DNA from: Gammaproteobacteria bacterium
GTDB taxonomy: Bacteria; Pseudomonadota; Gammaproteobacteria; SZUA-229
DNA length: 64,000 nt
Assembly (NCBI GenBank): GCA_016744065.1
Contig: JADGFA010000006.1
Coordinates: 1 to 64,000 of the forward strand
Direction: 5' to 3'
The translations under genes and the position numbers were made by a program. Each line of letters begins with the position of its first letter. Position 1 is the stretch's first letter. The notes under the pieces are model-generated. The model was not told the origin of the DNA. It saw only the letters and a list, made by a program, of their open reading frames with translations, and ran no database searches. This document shows, piece by piece, positions 36,184 through 45,109 of the stretch.

Positions 36184-38409
36184 ATGCGATTAATAAAATT
36201 AATTTTAACAGCGGCGGTTGGTTTATCGTTAACGGCCTGCTCAGATAAAGATACACCATTACAGGATTCATTAGGTCTGGATAATACAGTTGATACTATT
36301 AGTGACCTGAATTATGGCACCAGTACAATTCCTTTTCCTAATGACTTATTGTTTGCACCAACCCCTGGTGGGCCTGCTGCCGATGGAACATTAAATATAC
36401 CCGTAGATGATGCAGCCGATTTATCTGATCCGAAAGTAGCAATGAACGGACTTGATGGCTTTTCCACGGTTGCACCAATGAGCACAGGCTTTAGCGGAGC
36501 AATAGATGCTGCAACAATAAGCGGTACTTCGGTTCGTGTATATGCTGTTACAAAAGGTGGCGGGCCTGGTGGGCCAGTAACCGCAGCAGGTGCAGCATTA
36601 ACCTTTGGCGTTGATTATGTAGCGCAGCTTTCCAGCCTGGATTCAGGCAATGCATCGTTGGTTATTGTTCCATTAAAGCCCCTGTTGCCCAAGTCTTCCT
36701 ATGCTGTTGTTATCACCAGAGATTTAAAGAGTGTTAGTGGAAGCCCTGTTGGTATTTCAGGTTCATATTTATTAACACGGGGTGCTGCAGAAATTTATGA
36801 TACATCTGTTACACCGGCAATACCGCCATCAACAGCGAGTGAAATAAGAGCTGCGATTAAGGTCGGGTCTTTGCAACCAGCAGCGGATGCAACAGATGCA
36901 GAGATAGCCGCGGCTGCAGTAAGTGCATTTACACTTGAAAGTATACGTGCTGGTATTGTAAATCCTTCAGAAGGCGTGCTAGTTGCAGCAGATTCAACAT
37001 TAAATTCTGCTGATATTGTTTTGCACTGGACATTTACAACGCAATCAACAACCGATGTACTGGCGCAGGTGCGTACCGATGTACGTGCTTTAGCGCCACC
37101 AGTGGCTTCTTTTTCGCCTGCGCCGGTACCTGGTGCGGCAACAGGATTAACAGCATCAGATTTATATCTGGGTGCGTTAACGGTTCCATATTATCTGACA
37201 GCGGCTGCAAGTGATGCTGATCCTACGCCATTAGCATCGTTCTGGAAGGGGCCATCCGATTCCCTGTTAACCTACCTTGCTGCAAATGTAAGCCCAGTAG
37301 CCACATCAACTCAAACTATACCGACGATGGTGACCATTCCTAAAGTTTCAGTCTGTCCTGCTGGTATGCCCGGCAGTGGTTGGCCAGTTATGATTTTCCA
37401 GCATGGTATTACATCTAACCGTGCCGCTATACTGGCTATTGGCGACACAATGGCTACTATTGCCTGTATGGCCGTCGTGGCGATTGATATGCCGATGCAT
37501 GGTTTAACGGGTAATGAAGTAAATGGTACTGGTGCACTTAAAGATACCGTTAATGGTGAAAGAACATTTGATCTGGATTTAGTAACGCAGGATGCATCGG
37601 GTAATGTGACTGCCGCAGTGCCTGATGGTGTCATTGATACATCAGGTCGGCACTTCATTAATTTATCAAACTTACAAAATACCCGTGATAATGTAAGACA
37701 GGCCGTTTCTGATTTGTTTGCTCTTGTTGATGCTATTAATAATGATGCATTAGCCAATGCTACACATGTAATGAACTCAAATGAAATTTATTTTCTTGGG
37801 CATTCACTTGGTGCAATGGTCGGCACAACTTTTCTGGCGTTAGAGCCAGATGTTCAGGATGCAGTGCTTGCGTTTGGTGGTGCCAGTTTACCTAAAATAC
37901 TCGATGGTTCAGCCGCCTTTGGGCCATCCATTGCGGCGGGTCTGGCAGCCGGCGGTGCGGTAAAAGGAACAGCCGATTATGAAACCTTTATGGGGGCAGC
38001 ACAGACCGTTGTTGATTCCAGTGACCCGGTTAACCATGCGGTGGCTGCGGCAACAGGACGGGGTATTCTGTTCTTTGAAATAGTGGGTGGTAATAGTTCG
38101 CCTTCAGACTTAGTCGTGCCGAATACGGTACCCGATGGAAATGACTCATCTGGAACCATTGCGGCACCTCTAGCTGGTACAGAGCCACTGCTGACATTAA
38201 TGGGACTGACCCATGTAAATGCCGCACCAACGCCAGCGGTTGACCTGCATCTGGTAACCAAGTTTATTTCGGGTGACCATGCATCTATACTTGATCCTTC
38301 AGGTGATGCGGCGGTGACAACTGAAATGCAGACGCAGGCTGCTACGTTCCTGTTTAATGAAGGGGACGATATTAGTATTACTAATACGGCAGTTCTACAG
38401 GCACCGTAA
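36184..38409 (+). CDS. VolA-like surface lipoprotein lipase (bacterial virulence factor lipase family)
   Basis: 741 residues. A lipoprotein signal peptide ends in LSLTAC with Cys19-20 lipidated. Residues up to about 320 match the N-terminal domain of the virulence-factor lipase family (NYGTSTIPFPNDLLFAPTPGG). The alpha/beta hydrolase part has the nucleophile elbow GHSLGA near residue 540, an oxyanion-side VMIFQHGITSNR near 405, and a late His in ISGDHAS. Vibrio VolA is a surface lysophospholipase that cuts fatty acids from lysolecithin. It follows fadL by 21 bases and ends at a strong terminator, so the pair is probably co-expressed. Confidence 0.88.
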   Translation: MRLIKLILTAAVGLSLTACSDKDTPLQDSLGLDNTVDTISDLNYGTSTIPFPNDLLFAPTPGGPAADGTLNIPVDDAADLSDPKVAMNGLDGFSTVAPMSTGFSGAIDAATISGTSVRVYAVTKGGGPGGPVTAAGAALTFGVDYVAQLSSLDSGNASLVIVPLKPLLPKSSYAVVITRDLKSVSGSPVGISGSYLLTRGAAEIYDTSVTPAIPPSTASEIRAAIKVGSLQPAADATDAEIAAAAVSAFTLESIRAGIVNPSEGVLVAADSTLNSADIVLHWTFTTQSTTDVLAQVRTDVRALAPPVASFSPAPVPGAATGLTASDLYLGALTVPYYLTAAASDADPTPLASFWKGPSDSLLTYLAANVSPVATSTQTIPTMVTIPKVSVCPAGMPGSGWPVMIFQHGITSNRAAILAIGDTMATIACMAVVAIDMPMHGLTGNEVNGTGALKDTVNGERTFDLDLVTQDASGNVTAAVPDGVIDTSGRHFINLSNLQNTRDNVRQAVSDLFALVDAINNDALANATHVMNSNEIYFLGHSLGAMVGTTFLALEPDVQDAVLAFGGASLPKILDGSAAFGPSIAAGLAAGGAVKGTADYETFMGAAQTVVDSSDPVNHAVAAATGRGILFFEIVGGNSSPSDLVVPNTVPDGNDSSGTIAAPLAGTEPLLTLMGLTHVNAAPTPAVDLHLVTKFISGDHASILDPSGDAAVTTEMQTQAATFLFNEGDDISITNTAVLQAP

Positions 38410-38432
38410 AATAGTTTTATTAAAAAATAAAG

Positions 38433-38457
38433 AAGCCCTCTAATAGAGGGCTTTTTT
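38433..38457 (+). terminator. Rho-independent terminator after the fadL-lipase pair
   Basis: AAGCCCTCT and AGAGGGCTT form a perfect 9-bp stem with a 3-base loop, followed by a run of T. It lies 24 bases past the lipase stop and probably ends the lipid-use operon. Confidence 0.92.
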
Positions 38458-38481
38458 ATTTATAAAATTTTTACATCCAGA

Positions 38482-38988
38482 TCATAAAAATAATTTGTTT
38501 TCTGTGCGAATATTCCATTTTGGTTTATTGTTAGCCAAAATAATTCCATGTGAAATTAACCAGTTAAAAGTGTCTTTTGCATCTTTTTCAAACCAGGCCT
38601 GACTGGAGTCTAGCCTGAATGTATAACCCCATTCATCCATATCACTGAACATACGTTCTTTACTGAACCCCTGAATGTAATCACTTAATAATATTGATAA
38701 ATAACAGACAGCATTTTCTTCATCATATCCACCACCTGCATTTGTGTGTAACTTTTCTCTGCGATCAGGAGCCATGCAGATGTAATGACAGGATTCATGT
38801 AATGCGGAGTGAACAGGTGTGTCATTACGAATATATAAATTATTTTGAATAATGCCCGCTTCTGGCTCACCGAACCAGCTTCCGGGAATGGTTTTATTAT
38901 TTTTAACGGTATGAATAATTAAACCAAATTTTCCGAGTAATTGCTGGAGCTGGTTGAATTCAATATCGGCGCAGGTGAGTATGCTCAT
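38482..38988 (-). CDS. Putative HExxH metal-binding protein (possible metallopeptidase)
   Basis: 168 residues, soluble. ALHESCHYICM carries HExxH at about residue 64, the zinc-binding motif of metallopeptidases. A downstream Glu for a third ligand is possible in YDEENAVCYL. The rest (FNWLISHGIILANNKPKWNI) looks like a small globular domain. No signal peptide, so it would act in the cytosol. It matches no family I can name, and activity is not shown. It faces the fadL-lipase operon. Confidence 0.65.
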   Translation of the reverse strand: MSILTCADIEFNQLQQLLGKFGLIIHTVKNNKTIPGSWFGEPEAGIIQNNLYIRNDTPVHSALHESCHYICMAPDRREKLHTNAGGGYDEENAVCYLSILLSDYIQGFSKERMFSDMDEWGYTFRLDSSQAWFEKDAKDTFNWLISHGIILANNKPKWNIRTENKLFL

Positions 38989-39081
38989 AAAGACGGTAAA
39001 CTATTCCAGATTATTTTAATGATTGATCGAGTATGTATAACAACGAGCATAGAATCAATACAGGGGCCAGAGCTTAAAAAA

Positions 39082-39320
39082 GACATACTTGCTTAAGGCC
39101 AGATGCTCTTTATTTAAATGTATCAGTAGTGTGGGCCAGGTAAAGCGAGTTCACACTGCAACTGTCATTCTGAGCGAATGCGAAGGATCTTGAATGTCCG
39201 GGTAGTTAGATCCTTCGCATTCGCTCAGAATGACAATTATTCGTATTTATTTTAACGTGTGTATTTTTTTAAACCCCGTATTTACCATGTGCTTCGCCTT
39301 AAGTAAGTACCATTAAGGTC
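39082..39320. repeat. Dispersed palindromic element, copy 1 (best preserved)
   Basis: The core is a perfect 28-bp inverted repeat, 39163-39190 against 39208-39235, with a 17-base loop, including TCATTCTGAGCGAATGCGAA. Imperfect outer arms follow on both sides: ACTTGCTTAAGGCCAGATGC from 39088 and GCTTCGCCTTAAGTAAGT at 39291-39308 in the opposite sense. Similar copies lie at 47981 and 62839. No coding frame was found in it, so it looks like a non-autonomous MITE-like or REP-like element. It fills much of the 390-base gap before rdgB. Confidence 0.85.
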
Positions 39321-39378
39321 TGCTCTTGCGTAAATGAAGCGGATTAAGTATTCCAGGTTAGTGGGCTTTCCATGTTTT

Positions 39379-39987
39379 TTAATTAGCAGTTAATTTTTTA
39401 GCCAGCGCATTCAGAGCAATTGCCCGATGACTAATTTTATTTTTTTCTTCCAGACTCAGTTCAGCCGCCGTACAATTTTGTTCCGGCAACCAGAAAACAG
39501 GGTCATATCCAAAACCACCTTCTCCTCGGGGAGCCGTCATGATTTTACCCTCAAGTGTCCCCTGGGTAATAATGGGTGTTGGATCATTTTCATTTTCCAG
39601 ATAAACCATTACACACCAGTAACGTGCCGTGCGTTTTTCTTCGCTTGCATCTTTAAGTTCGTTGAGCATTTTTTCATTGTTTTTAGCATCGGTAGCACCT
39701 TCTCCAGAATAACGTGCAGAGTAAATACCAGGGCGTTTATTCAATGCGTCAACTTCAATGCCAGAGTCGTCAGCAATTGCCGGTAGCCCCGTCAACTTTG
39801 CTGCATGGCGGGCTTTTTTTAATGCATTTTCAACAAAGGTTAAGCCATCTTCAACGGCTTCTGGAATAGCGAACTCAGTTTGAGGTATGACTTCAATGCC
39901 ATGCTCAGATAATAGCTTATTAATTTCTCGAACTTTACCCGCATTACCGCTGGCCAGAACAATTTTATCTGTAGTAATTCTGTTCAT
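39379..39987 (-). CDS. rdgB: Non-canonical purine NTP pyrophosphatase (RdgB/HAM1)
   Basis: 202 residues. The opening [19 protein letters not shown] and the metal-binding [25 protein letters not shown] are diagnostic, and [18 protein letters not shown] completes the pocket. It hydrolyses ITP, dITP and XTP to monophosphates, keeping deaminated purines out of nucleic acids. Start ATG 39987 overlaps the rph stop by four bases, so rph and rdgB are coupled, an arrangement common in proteobacteria. Confidence 0.96.
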   Translation of the reverse strand: MNRITTDKIVLASGNAGKVREINKLLSEHGIEVIPQTEFAIPEAVEDGLTFVENALKKARHAAKLTGLPAIADDSGIEVDALNKRPGIYSARYSGEGATDAKNNEKMLNELKDASEEKRTARYWCVMVYLENENDPTPIITQGTLEGKIMTAPRGEGGFGYDPVFWLPEQNCTAAELSLEEKNKISHRAIALNALAKKLTAN

Positions 39988-40700
39988 GTTTCCAGTGCCT
40001 TTTGTTGAATCTGCATTAATTCAGCTATGCCTTTTTTTGCCAGGTCCAACATAGCATTTAACTCTTCCTGATTAAATGCATGGCCTTCAGCCGTACCCTG
40101 AACTTCAATAAATGCATCATTATCATTCATCACAATATTCATATCGGTTTCGGCATTAGAGTCCTCATCATAATCCAGATCCAGTACCGGCATGCCATTG
40201 TAAATACCCACTGAAACAGAAGCCATTTTTCCCAGCAGTGGATTTTTACTAAGCGTTTTATTTTCAATTAAATGCGCAATAGCATCAGCAAGTGCGACAT
40301 AACCACCCGTAATAGAAGCTGTGCGGGTGCCGCCATCAGCCTGAATAACATCACAGTCAATTGTAATCATATTTTCACCTAGTGCTTCCAGGTCTATCGC
40401 TGCGCGTAATGAGCGGCCTATCAGTCGCTGAATTTCCATGGTACGGCCACCCTGTTTGCCACCTGCGGCTTCACGCCGCATACGTGAACCGGTAGATCGG
40501 GGTAGCATGCCATATTCTGCTGTTACCCAGCCAGAACCTTTGCCACGTAACCATCCTGGTACTTTGCTTTCAACTGAGGCCGTGCATAAAACTTTGGTAT
40601 TACCAAACTCTACTAATACAGAACCTTCGGCATGCATGGTGTAATTACGGGTGATTTTTACGGCACGCATTTGATTAGCTTCGCGATTACTGGGTCGCAT
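39984..40700 (-). CDS. rph: Ribonuclease PH
   Basis: 238 residues from ATG 40700, chosen because [19 protein letters not shown] is the family N-terminus and AAGGAA lies six bases ahead; a longer frame exists upstream but is not credible. The phosphorolytic core includes [36 protein letters not shown] and [21 protein letters not shown]. It trims tRNA 3' ends by phosphorolysis. It overlaps rdgB and faces yicC across 138 bases, the usual gene neighbourhood. Confidence 0.96.
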   Translation of the reverse strand: MRPSNREANQMRAVKITRNYTMHAEGSVLVEFGNTKVLCTASVESKVPGWLRGKGSGWVTAEYGMLPRSTGSRMRREAAGGKQGGRTMEIQRLIGRSLRAAIDLEALGENMITIDCDVIQADGGTRTASITGGYVALADAIAHLIENKTLSKNPLLGKMASVSVGIYNGMPVLDLDYDEDSNAETDMNIVMNDNDAFIEVQGTAEGHAFNQEELNAMLDLAKKGIAELMQIQQKALET

Positions 40701-40838
40701 AATGGTTCCTTGATTGTCGTTGAAGGAATTATACGATTTTCGCCGGTTAAAGGGCAGCTCTATATAACTGAAGATGCGTTGAGCGGTAATGAGAGTGTCG
40801 TGATACACTCATTAAACTTAATCATAACAGGTGAACTT

Positions 40839-41705
40839 ATGACACGAAGTATGACTGCATTTTCAAGGAGCAGCGTAGAGCAACCATGGGGTTCGCTTGT
40901 ATGGGAATTGCGATCAGTTAATCACCGTTATCTGGATGTTATTATTAAGTTACCTGAAGAGCTGCGTGGCATTGAAAATGACGTGCGCCGCCATCTTAAT
41001 AAACAGCTTAAACGTGGAAAAATTGAATGTAACCTGCGTTACAGGGATGCACAAAATCAACAAACAAAATTACGCATAAATGATGCGTATGTTGATGAAG
41101 TTTTGCAGGTCTGCCAGATTATTAATACAAAATTACACCAGCCGGGTGAAATGAATGTAATGGATGTTTTAAAATGGCCAGGAGTGCTTGAAAACGATGA
41201 AAAGAATATGAAACCAGTTCTGGATTCTGCTCTGGCCTTGTTTGATACGGCTTTAAGTGACTTGAGTGAAGCACGTGAAAGTGAAGGCCAGCGATTACAG
41301 CTTATGGTTGAAGAGCGTTGTGCTGCTATGCAAATAATTGTGAACAGTGAAAGAACGCGCAGGCCACAGATACTGGAACAAACTCGACAAAAAAAAAAAA
41401 AAAAAATCACTATGTTAAATGTAGAATTTGATCAGGAACGATTCGAACAGGAGCTGGTTTATATTGCACAAAAAATGGATGTAGATGAAGAGCTGGACAG
41501 ATTAGACAGTCACTTTATTGAAATAAGAAAAATATTAAATAGCAGCGAACCTGTAGGGCGAAGGCTGGACTTTATCATGCAGGAGTTTAATCGTGAAGCG
41601 AATACCCTGGGTTCCAAGTCAACCGATATTGAAACAACCCAGGCAGCCGTTGAACTAAAAGTGTTGATAGAGCAAATGCGAGAGCAGGTGCAAAATATCG
41701 AGTAA
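40839..41705 (+). CDS. yicC: YicC-family endoribonuclease
   Basis: 288 residues from ATG 40839 (AGGTGA six bases ahead; MTRSMTAFSRSS is the family lead). It contains ELRSVNHRYLDVIIKLPEELR and, near the C-terminus, EFNREANTLGSKSTDIETTQ, both signatures. YicC is now regarded as an endoribonuclease, a role taken from the family. Unusual: 18 consecutive A at 41389-41406 encode a lysine run. Its last codons (QVQNIE-stop) are duplicated at 45112-45132 across the island that follows, so the 3' end appears to be an integration site. Confidence 0.95.
   Translation: MTRSMTAFSRSSVEQPWGSLVWELRSVNHRYLDVIIKLPEELRGIENDVRRHLNKQLKRGKIECNLRYRDAQNQQTKLRINDAYVDEVLQVCQIINTKLHQPGEMNVMDVLKWPGVLENDEKNMKPVLDSALALFDTALSDLSEARESEGQRLQLMVEERCAAMQIIVNSERTRRPQILEQTRQKKKKKITMLNVEFDQERFEQELVYIAQKMDVDEELDRLDSHFIEIRKILNSSEPVGRRLDFIMQEFNREANTLGSKSTDIETTQAAVELKVLIEQMREQVQNIE
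41683..41705. repeat. Left direct repeat of the island (attL-like), 3' end of yicC
   Basis: The 16 bases AGCAGGTGCAAAATAT at 41683-41698 are repeated exactly at 45110-45125. The next bases encode IE-stop in both copies with synonymous changes. This is the pattern left by site-specific integration into the 3' end of a gene. Confidence 0.75.
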
Positions 41706-41743
41706 TGTTTTTAAGTGTTTCTCAATGTTTCAAAGTGTCCATA

Positions 41744-41767
41744 AGGCCCTATACGTAGGGCTTTTTC
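41744..41767 (+). terminator. Rho-independent terminator downstream of yicC
   Basis: GCCCTA and TAGGGC pair around a TACG loop, extended by two weaker pairs, and CTTTTTCGTTTTT follows. It lies 39 bases after the yicC stop, inside the left end of the island. Confidence 0.8.
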
Positions 41768-41809
41768 GTTTTTAGTTGTTTACAAATATTTCTCTATGTT
41801 TCAATATAG

Positions 41810-41884
41810 TGGTGGCAGAAATGATGGCAGATTTAATCTGTCACCATTTTTTTAGGCGGAAAATAGAAATCTGCCACCCTACCC
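41810..41884. repeat. Cluster of TGGCAG motifs (possible recombinase arm sites)
   Basis: GGTGGCAG at 41811, GATGGCAG at 41823 and an inverted CTGCCACC near 41871 lie within 75 bases. GATGGCAG and GATAGCAG recur at 45018 and 45030 at the other end. The remaining gap to 42120 is AT-rich with G-runs (AGGGGGGTGGGG near 41954), with no gene seen; AGGAG precedes the ATG at 42121. Confidence 0.5.
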
Positions 41885-42120
41885 CCTATAGCCGTTTTGA
41901 TTCGGCAGGGCGGACCTCGTGTAAAATCTGGGTTTTAACCATTCTTTAACCTGAAGGGGGGTGGGGTAAAGCTTTTAGGTTAATATCTAGTAAGAGATGA
42001 TATATACGTGTTTCATCCCCCCTCTAGTATCTAGAAGCAGAAGTCTGTAGCATTCAGCTATAAATATTATTTGATTTAATGCTAAGTTATTCTAAAATAT
42101 AGGAAAATACAGGAGTTTCA

Positions 42121-43023
42121 ATGTCATTGGCGTCTAAAGTACTTGAAAATTCACAGCTTTCAGCTGTTTCTAGGCTTTTTTCCGCTAGTCTACTCCGTGA
42201 GCTAGCTAGTAAGGGACGTTCCCCTTTATTTGCAAGGCTAGCGAATGAATCATCACTTCTTGATATAAACGCAACAGGCGAACCTATTCGAAACCTGTTT
42301 GATTCAGCTTATTCCTTACTGAAGAGAAAAAATTACCGGCACGAGTATATCTATAAAGCTGCTATTGCACACAAAGTACTACTTGGGACACATTCTCTCC
42401 AAACAGCTGTCATGGTAAATGAATTCCGGGTCGGCGAAAACAAAGCGGATTCCGTGATTTTTAATGGAACATCTACAGTTTATGAGATTAAATCTGAGCG
42501 TGATTCTTTAACCCGGTTAGAAAAACAAGTATCTTCGTATCGGAAGGTTTTTGCTAAGGTAAATATAATTACTGGAGAAAATCATCTTGATGCGGTACTT
42601 GCATCAGTTCCAGAAGATGTAGGCGTGTTACTGCTTACGGATCGTTTTCAAATTTCGACAATTCAAGAGGCTGTAGATTCTCCAGATCGAACAAATGCAG
42701 AAGTGATATTCGATTCTATTCAGTTGCGTGAAGCAAAAAAAATATTAAAAAATCTAGGATTTGAAATACCAAAATTACCTAATACACAGATGCATGAAGC
42801 TCTACGGAAGCAGTTTGTTACGTTAACACCTTCAGAAGCGCATAATGGGATGGTTCAAACTCTCAGATGTACACGTAGCTTATTGCCATTGGCTGATTTT
42901 ATAAAAGCTCTCCCTCATTCTCTACAAGCAGTAGCATTATCTACGCGGGTAAGAAAACAAGATCATGAAAAGTTATTAAACGCAATGGACACTCCTATTA
43001 GCGAAGCCCTTAAATGGAAATAA
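42121..43023 (+). CDS. sce7726-family-like protein with PD-(D/E)XK nuclease signature
   Basis: 300 residues, soluble. A core typical of PD-(D/E)XK nucleases is visible: NEFRVGENKADSVIF with Glu101 and Asp110, then TVYEIKSERD with Glu122 and Lys124, followed by QVSSY (Gln136, Tyr140). The C-terminal half looks helical (LPLADFIKALPHSLQAVAL). Family assignment to the sce7726 group is from memory of this pattern and from its pairing with an sce7725-like gene seven bases downstream. Ribosome site AGGAG precedes ATG. It could cleave DNA or RNA during infection; this is inference. Confidence 0.75.
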   Translation: MSLASKVLENSQLSAVSRLFSASLLRELASKGRSPLFARLANESSLLDINATGEPIRNLFDSAYSLLKRKNYRHEYIYKAAIAHKVLLGTHSLQTAVMVNEFRVGENKADSVIFNGTSTVYEIKSERDSLTRLEKQVSSYRKVFAKVNIITGENHLDAVLASVPEDVGVLLLTDRFQISTIQEAVDSPDRTNAEVIFDSIQLREAKKILKNLGFEIPKLPNTQMHEALRKQFVTLTPSEAHNGMVQTLRCTRSLLPLADFIKALPHSLQAVALSTRVRKQDHEKLLNAMDTPISEALKWK

Positions 43024-43030
43024 TTTAACT

Positions 43031-43972
43031 ATGTACTACCCGTATTTTCGTGGGAAACAAAATGAGCTAATCACTATTCGTGAAAATGCACAGTTACTAA
43101 AAGAATCAGGCTTCGTGCCCATTATTGAGCCCGTAAAATCTTCATTAGGAGGATTAACAAAAGCTCTTTCAGCTATTGTTGAAGCTGAAGGAGACGCAGT
43201 TGTTATAGTTAACCCGTATCATGGAGATCACTCTCATAATGGAGAGGGGATTTTGGCTCTTTTTCAAAATGACTTTGCGCAAAACTTAAATCTATCACCG
43301 GGTATTTTATTGTCGGAAGAGGTGTCGATCGATGATATAAGAGGTTTATGCGCGGTTTTTGAAAACAGACTGATTACTCTTATACATGCTGGTTTTACCG
43401 AAGCAAAATTATTGGCTGAAACACTTGGTACTGATATGTCTGAATTTCGGCATGTTTTTATTGAGGATAGTTGTGGCAGACTTTATCGAAGACATTTTAA
43501 AAGCCCGCAAAGGGTTTTAATAAGAGATGGCTTTGAAAAACGGACCAATCGTAAACACCCTCCACTTGAATTTTTTTCGGATCTGCATGTTACTTATGAA
43601 GAAGAAGGAGTTCACGGGTTTGGTGATTTTTTAATTGTTGGGGATGACTTTACTGAAGGCGGTGGGCCTGCGTATGCTGTTGCTATTCATCTAACATTTA
43701 TAGATTCCAGTAAAGATGATGAAATGTATATTCACCACTTCAAGTCTATCAGACAAGATGATCCTAAGGACCCAGCTGGTAAATTTGCTGAGGCACTGAA
43801 TAAACTAGTTGAAGAGTTTAGGCGGCCTAATACAAATATTCTTCAAACGAGCGCGATTAATGAGTTTCTTGATTTGCATGAAAGAGGGCATTTTCCCGGG
43901 CTTGGGTATGTGAAAAAGTTATCTATGAAACATCACATAGAAACTTTAGCAAATTATTTTGAAGCAAGCTAG
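43031..43972 (+). CDS. sce7725-family-like protein (beta-family related)
   Basis: 313 residues, soluble. The opening YYPYFRGKQNELITIRENAQ and the PIIEPVKSS that follows are typical of sce7725 and of the phage-related beta-protein family. Later parts (ESCGRLYRRHF-like region near 155, ERGHFPGLGYVKKLSMKHH near the end) suggest an alpha/beta fold, but no catalytic motif is known to me. The gene lies seven bases after the nuclease-like gene and shares one base with the RES gene, so all three are co-translated. Function unknown. Confidence 0.7.
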   Translation: MYYPYFRGKQNELITIRENAQLLKESGFVPIIEPVKSSLGGLTKALSAIVEAEGDAVVIVNPYHGDHSHNGEGILALFQNDFAQNLNLSPGILLSEEVSIDDIRGLCAVFENRLITLIHAGFTEAKLLAETLGTDMSEFRHVFIEDSCGRLYRRHFKSPQRVLIRDGFEKRTNRKHPPLEFFSDLHVTYEEEGVHGFGDFLIVGDDFTEGGGPAYAVAIHLTFIDSSKDDEMYIHHFKSIRQDDPKDPAGKFAEALNKLVEEFRRPNTNILQTSAINEFLDLHERGHFPGLGYVKKLSMKHHIETLANYFEAS

Positions 43973-45003
43973 TGAGCGAAGAAATGAAGTGCTGTGCTAG
44001 TTGCATAGGTGACCAAGGTTTACGTAAAGAAATAATTCCTATATTTTCAAAATCAGCAGGCACCTGCTCGTACTGTGCAACAGAAAACGAATTGCTCGTT
44101 GAGCCAAAAGACTTAAGAGATTATTTCGAAACACTTGTGAATATTTATAGTCGTAACGAAGATGGAAAAACTCTTGTCGAATGGTTTAAAAATGATTGGG
44201 GTTTGTTTTCGCATCCAGCAATGGATCTTGCGCATTCTAAGGAACTTCTTACTGAAATATTAGATAATGGTGAAATTGTTCGTGAAAATTTCATACCCTC
44301 TGAGATATGTCATACAGATAGATTAGCTGTTTGGTCGGAGCTAAGAACTGAGTTGATGTATAAAAATAGATTTTTTCCCCAAACAGAAATTGACGAAGGT
44401 AGATTGCAAGGTTTATTGTCACTCTTGATTATTGAAATGGGGGAGTTACCTGAAAAATGGTTTAGGGCTCGTATTCAGCAATCAGAAGAAATCTTTACGG
44501 TGGAAAAAATGGGAGCCCCTCCTAAGCGTTTGGCTTCACAAGGACGCGCAAATCCTGCTGGCATTCCATATTTATATCTTGCGTCGACACAAGAAACAGC
44601 CGTTTCTGAAATTCGACCACATACAGGTGAATTGGCAAGTGTGGCAGATTTTATAATCCCTCAAGATTTGAAAGTTATTGATCTGCGTAATCCAGTGAGC
44701 ACGGTATCACCATTTCTTCTTAGTGATGAGAGCGAAGTTGCGTTTCTGAGAGGGGATATAGAATTTTTAGTACACCTCGGTAGTGAATTAACACGCCCGG
44801 TACTGCCTCATGCGGTTGCAATTGATTATATCCCTAGCCAGTACCTATGCGAGCTCATCAAGAAGTTTGGTTATCATGGGGTTGTATATAATAGTTCTGT
44901 GGGGGATGGTATTAATTTGGCGCTTTTTAAACCGTCGATTGCAACAATAGGTGTTGTTGAGGGTTATCGGGTGTCACGTGTTGCCGTTGAAATAGAAAAT
45001 TAA
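43972..45003 (+). CDS. RES-domain protein (putative NAD+-degrading toxin) with N-terminal Zn-like and HEPN-like region
   Basis: 343 residues from GTG 43972, sharing one base with the preceding stop (TAGTG); ATG at residue 5 is an alternative. Cys7/8, Cys11, Cys32 and Cys35 form a likely zinc site. Residues ~45-155 are helical, like the HEPN/RES N-terminal domain. The RES domain carries WFRARI, then Arg192, Tyr202 and Glu213 (spacings 10 and 11), which equal the R-Y-E spacing of characterised RES NAD+ phosphorylases/hydrolases. No Xre antitoxin is present. It could deplete NAD+ on trigger; this is inference. Confidence 0.85.
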   Translation: MSEEMKCCASCIGDQGLRKEIIPIFSKSAGTCSYCATENELLVEPKDLRDYFETLVNIYSRNEDGKTLVEWFKNDWGLFSHPAMDLAHSKELLTEILDNGEIVRENFIPSEICHTDRLAVWSELRTELMYKNRFFPQTEIDEGRLQGLLSLLIIEMGELPEKWFRARIQQSEEIFTVEKMGAPPKRLASQGRANPAGIPYLYLASTQETAVSEIRPHTGELASVADFIIPQDLKVIDLRNPVSTVSPFLLSDESEVAFLRGDIEFLVHLGSELTRPVLPHAVAIDYIPSQYLCELIKKFGYHGVVYNSSVGDGINLALFKPSIATIGVVEGYRVSRVAVEIEN

Positions 45004-45109
45004 AAGTATCATTAAATGATGGCAGATTTGATAGCAGATAGTCTTTTCGGAGTGTAAAAAACAATACTAAGCTGTTGTTATATAGATATTTTATGCTGAT
45101 TGTTCAATA

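Noticed and set aside
40701-40808. Longer N-terminus for ribonuclease PH
   Set aside because: The family begins MRPSNR, with AAGGAA before it at 40700.
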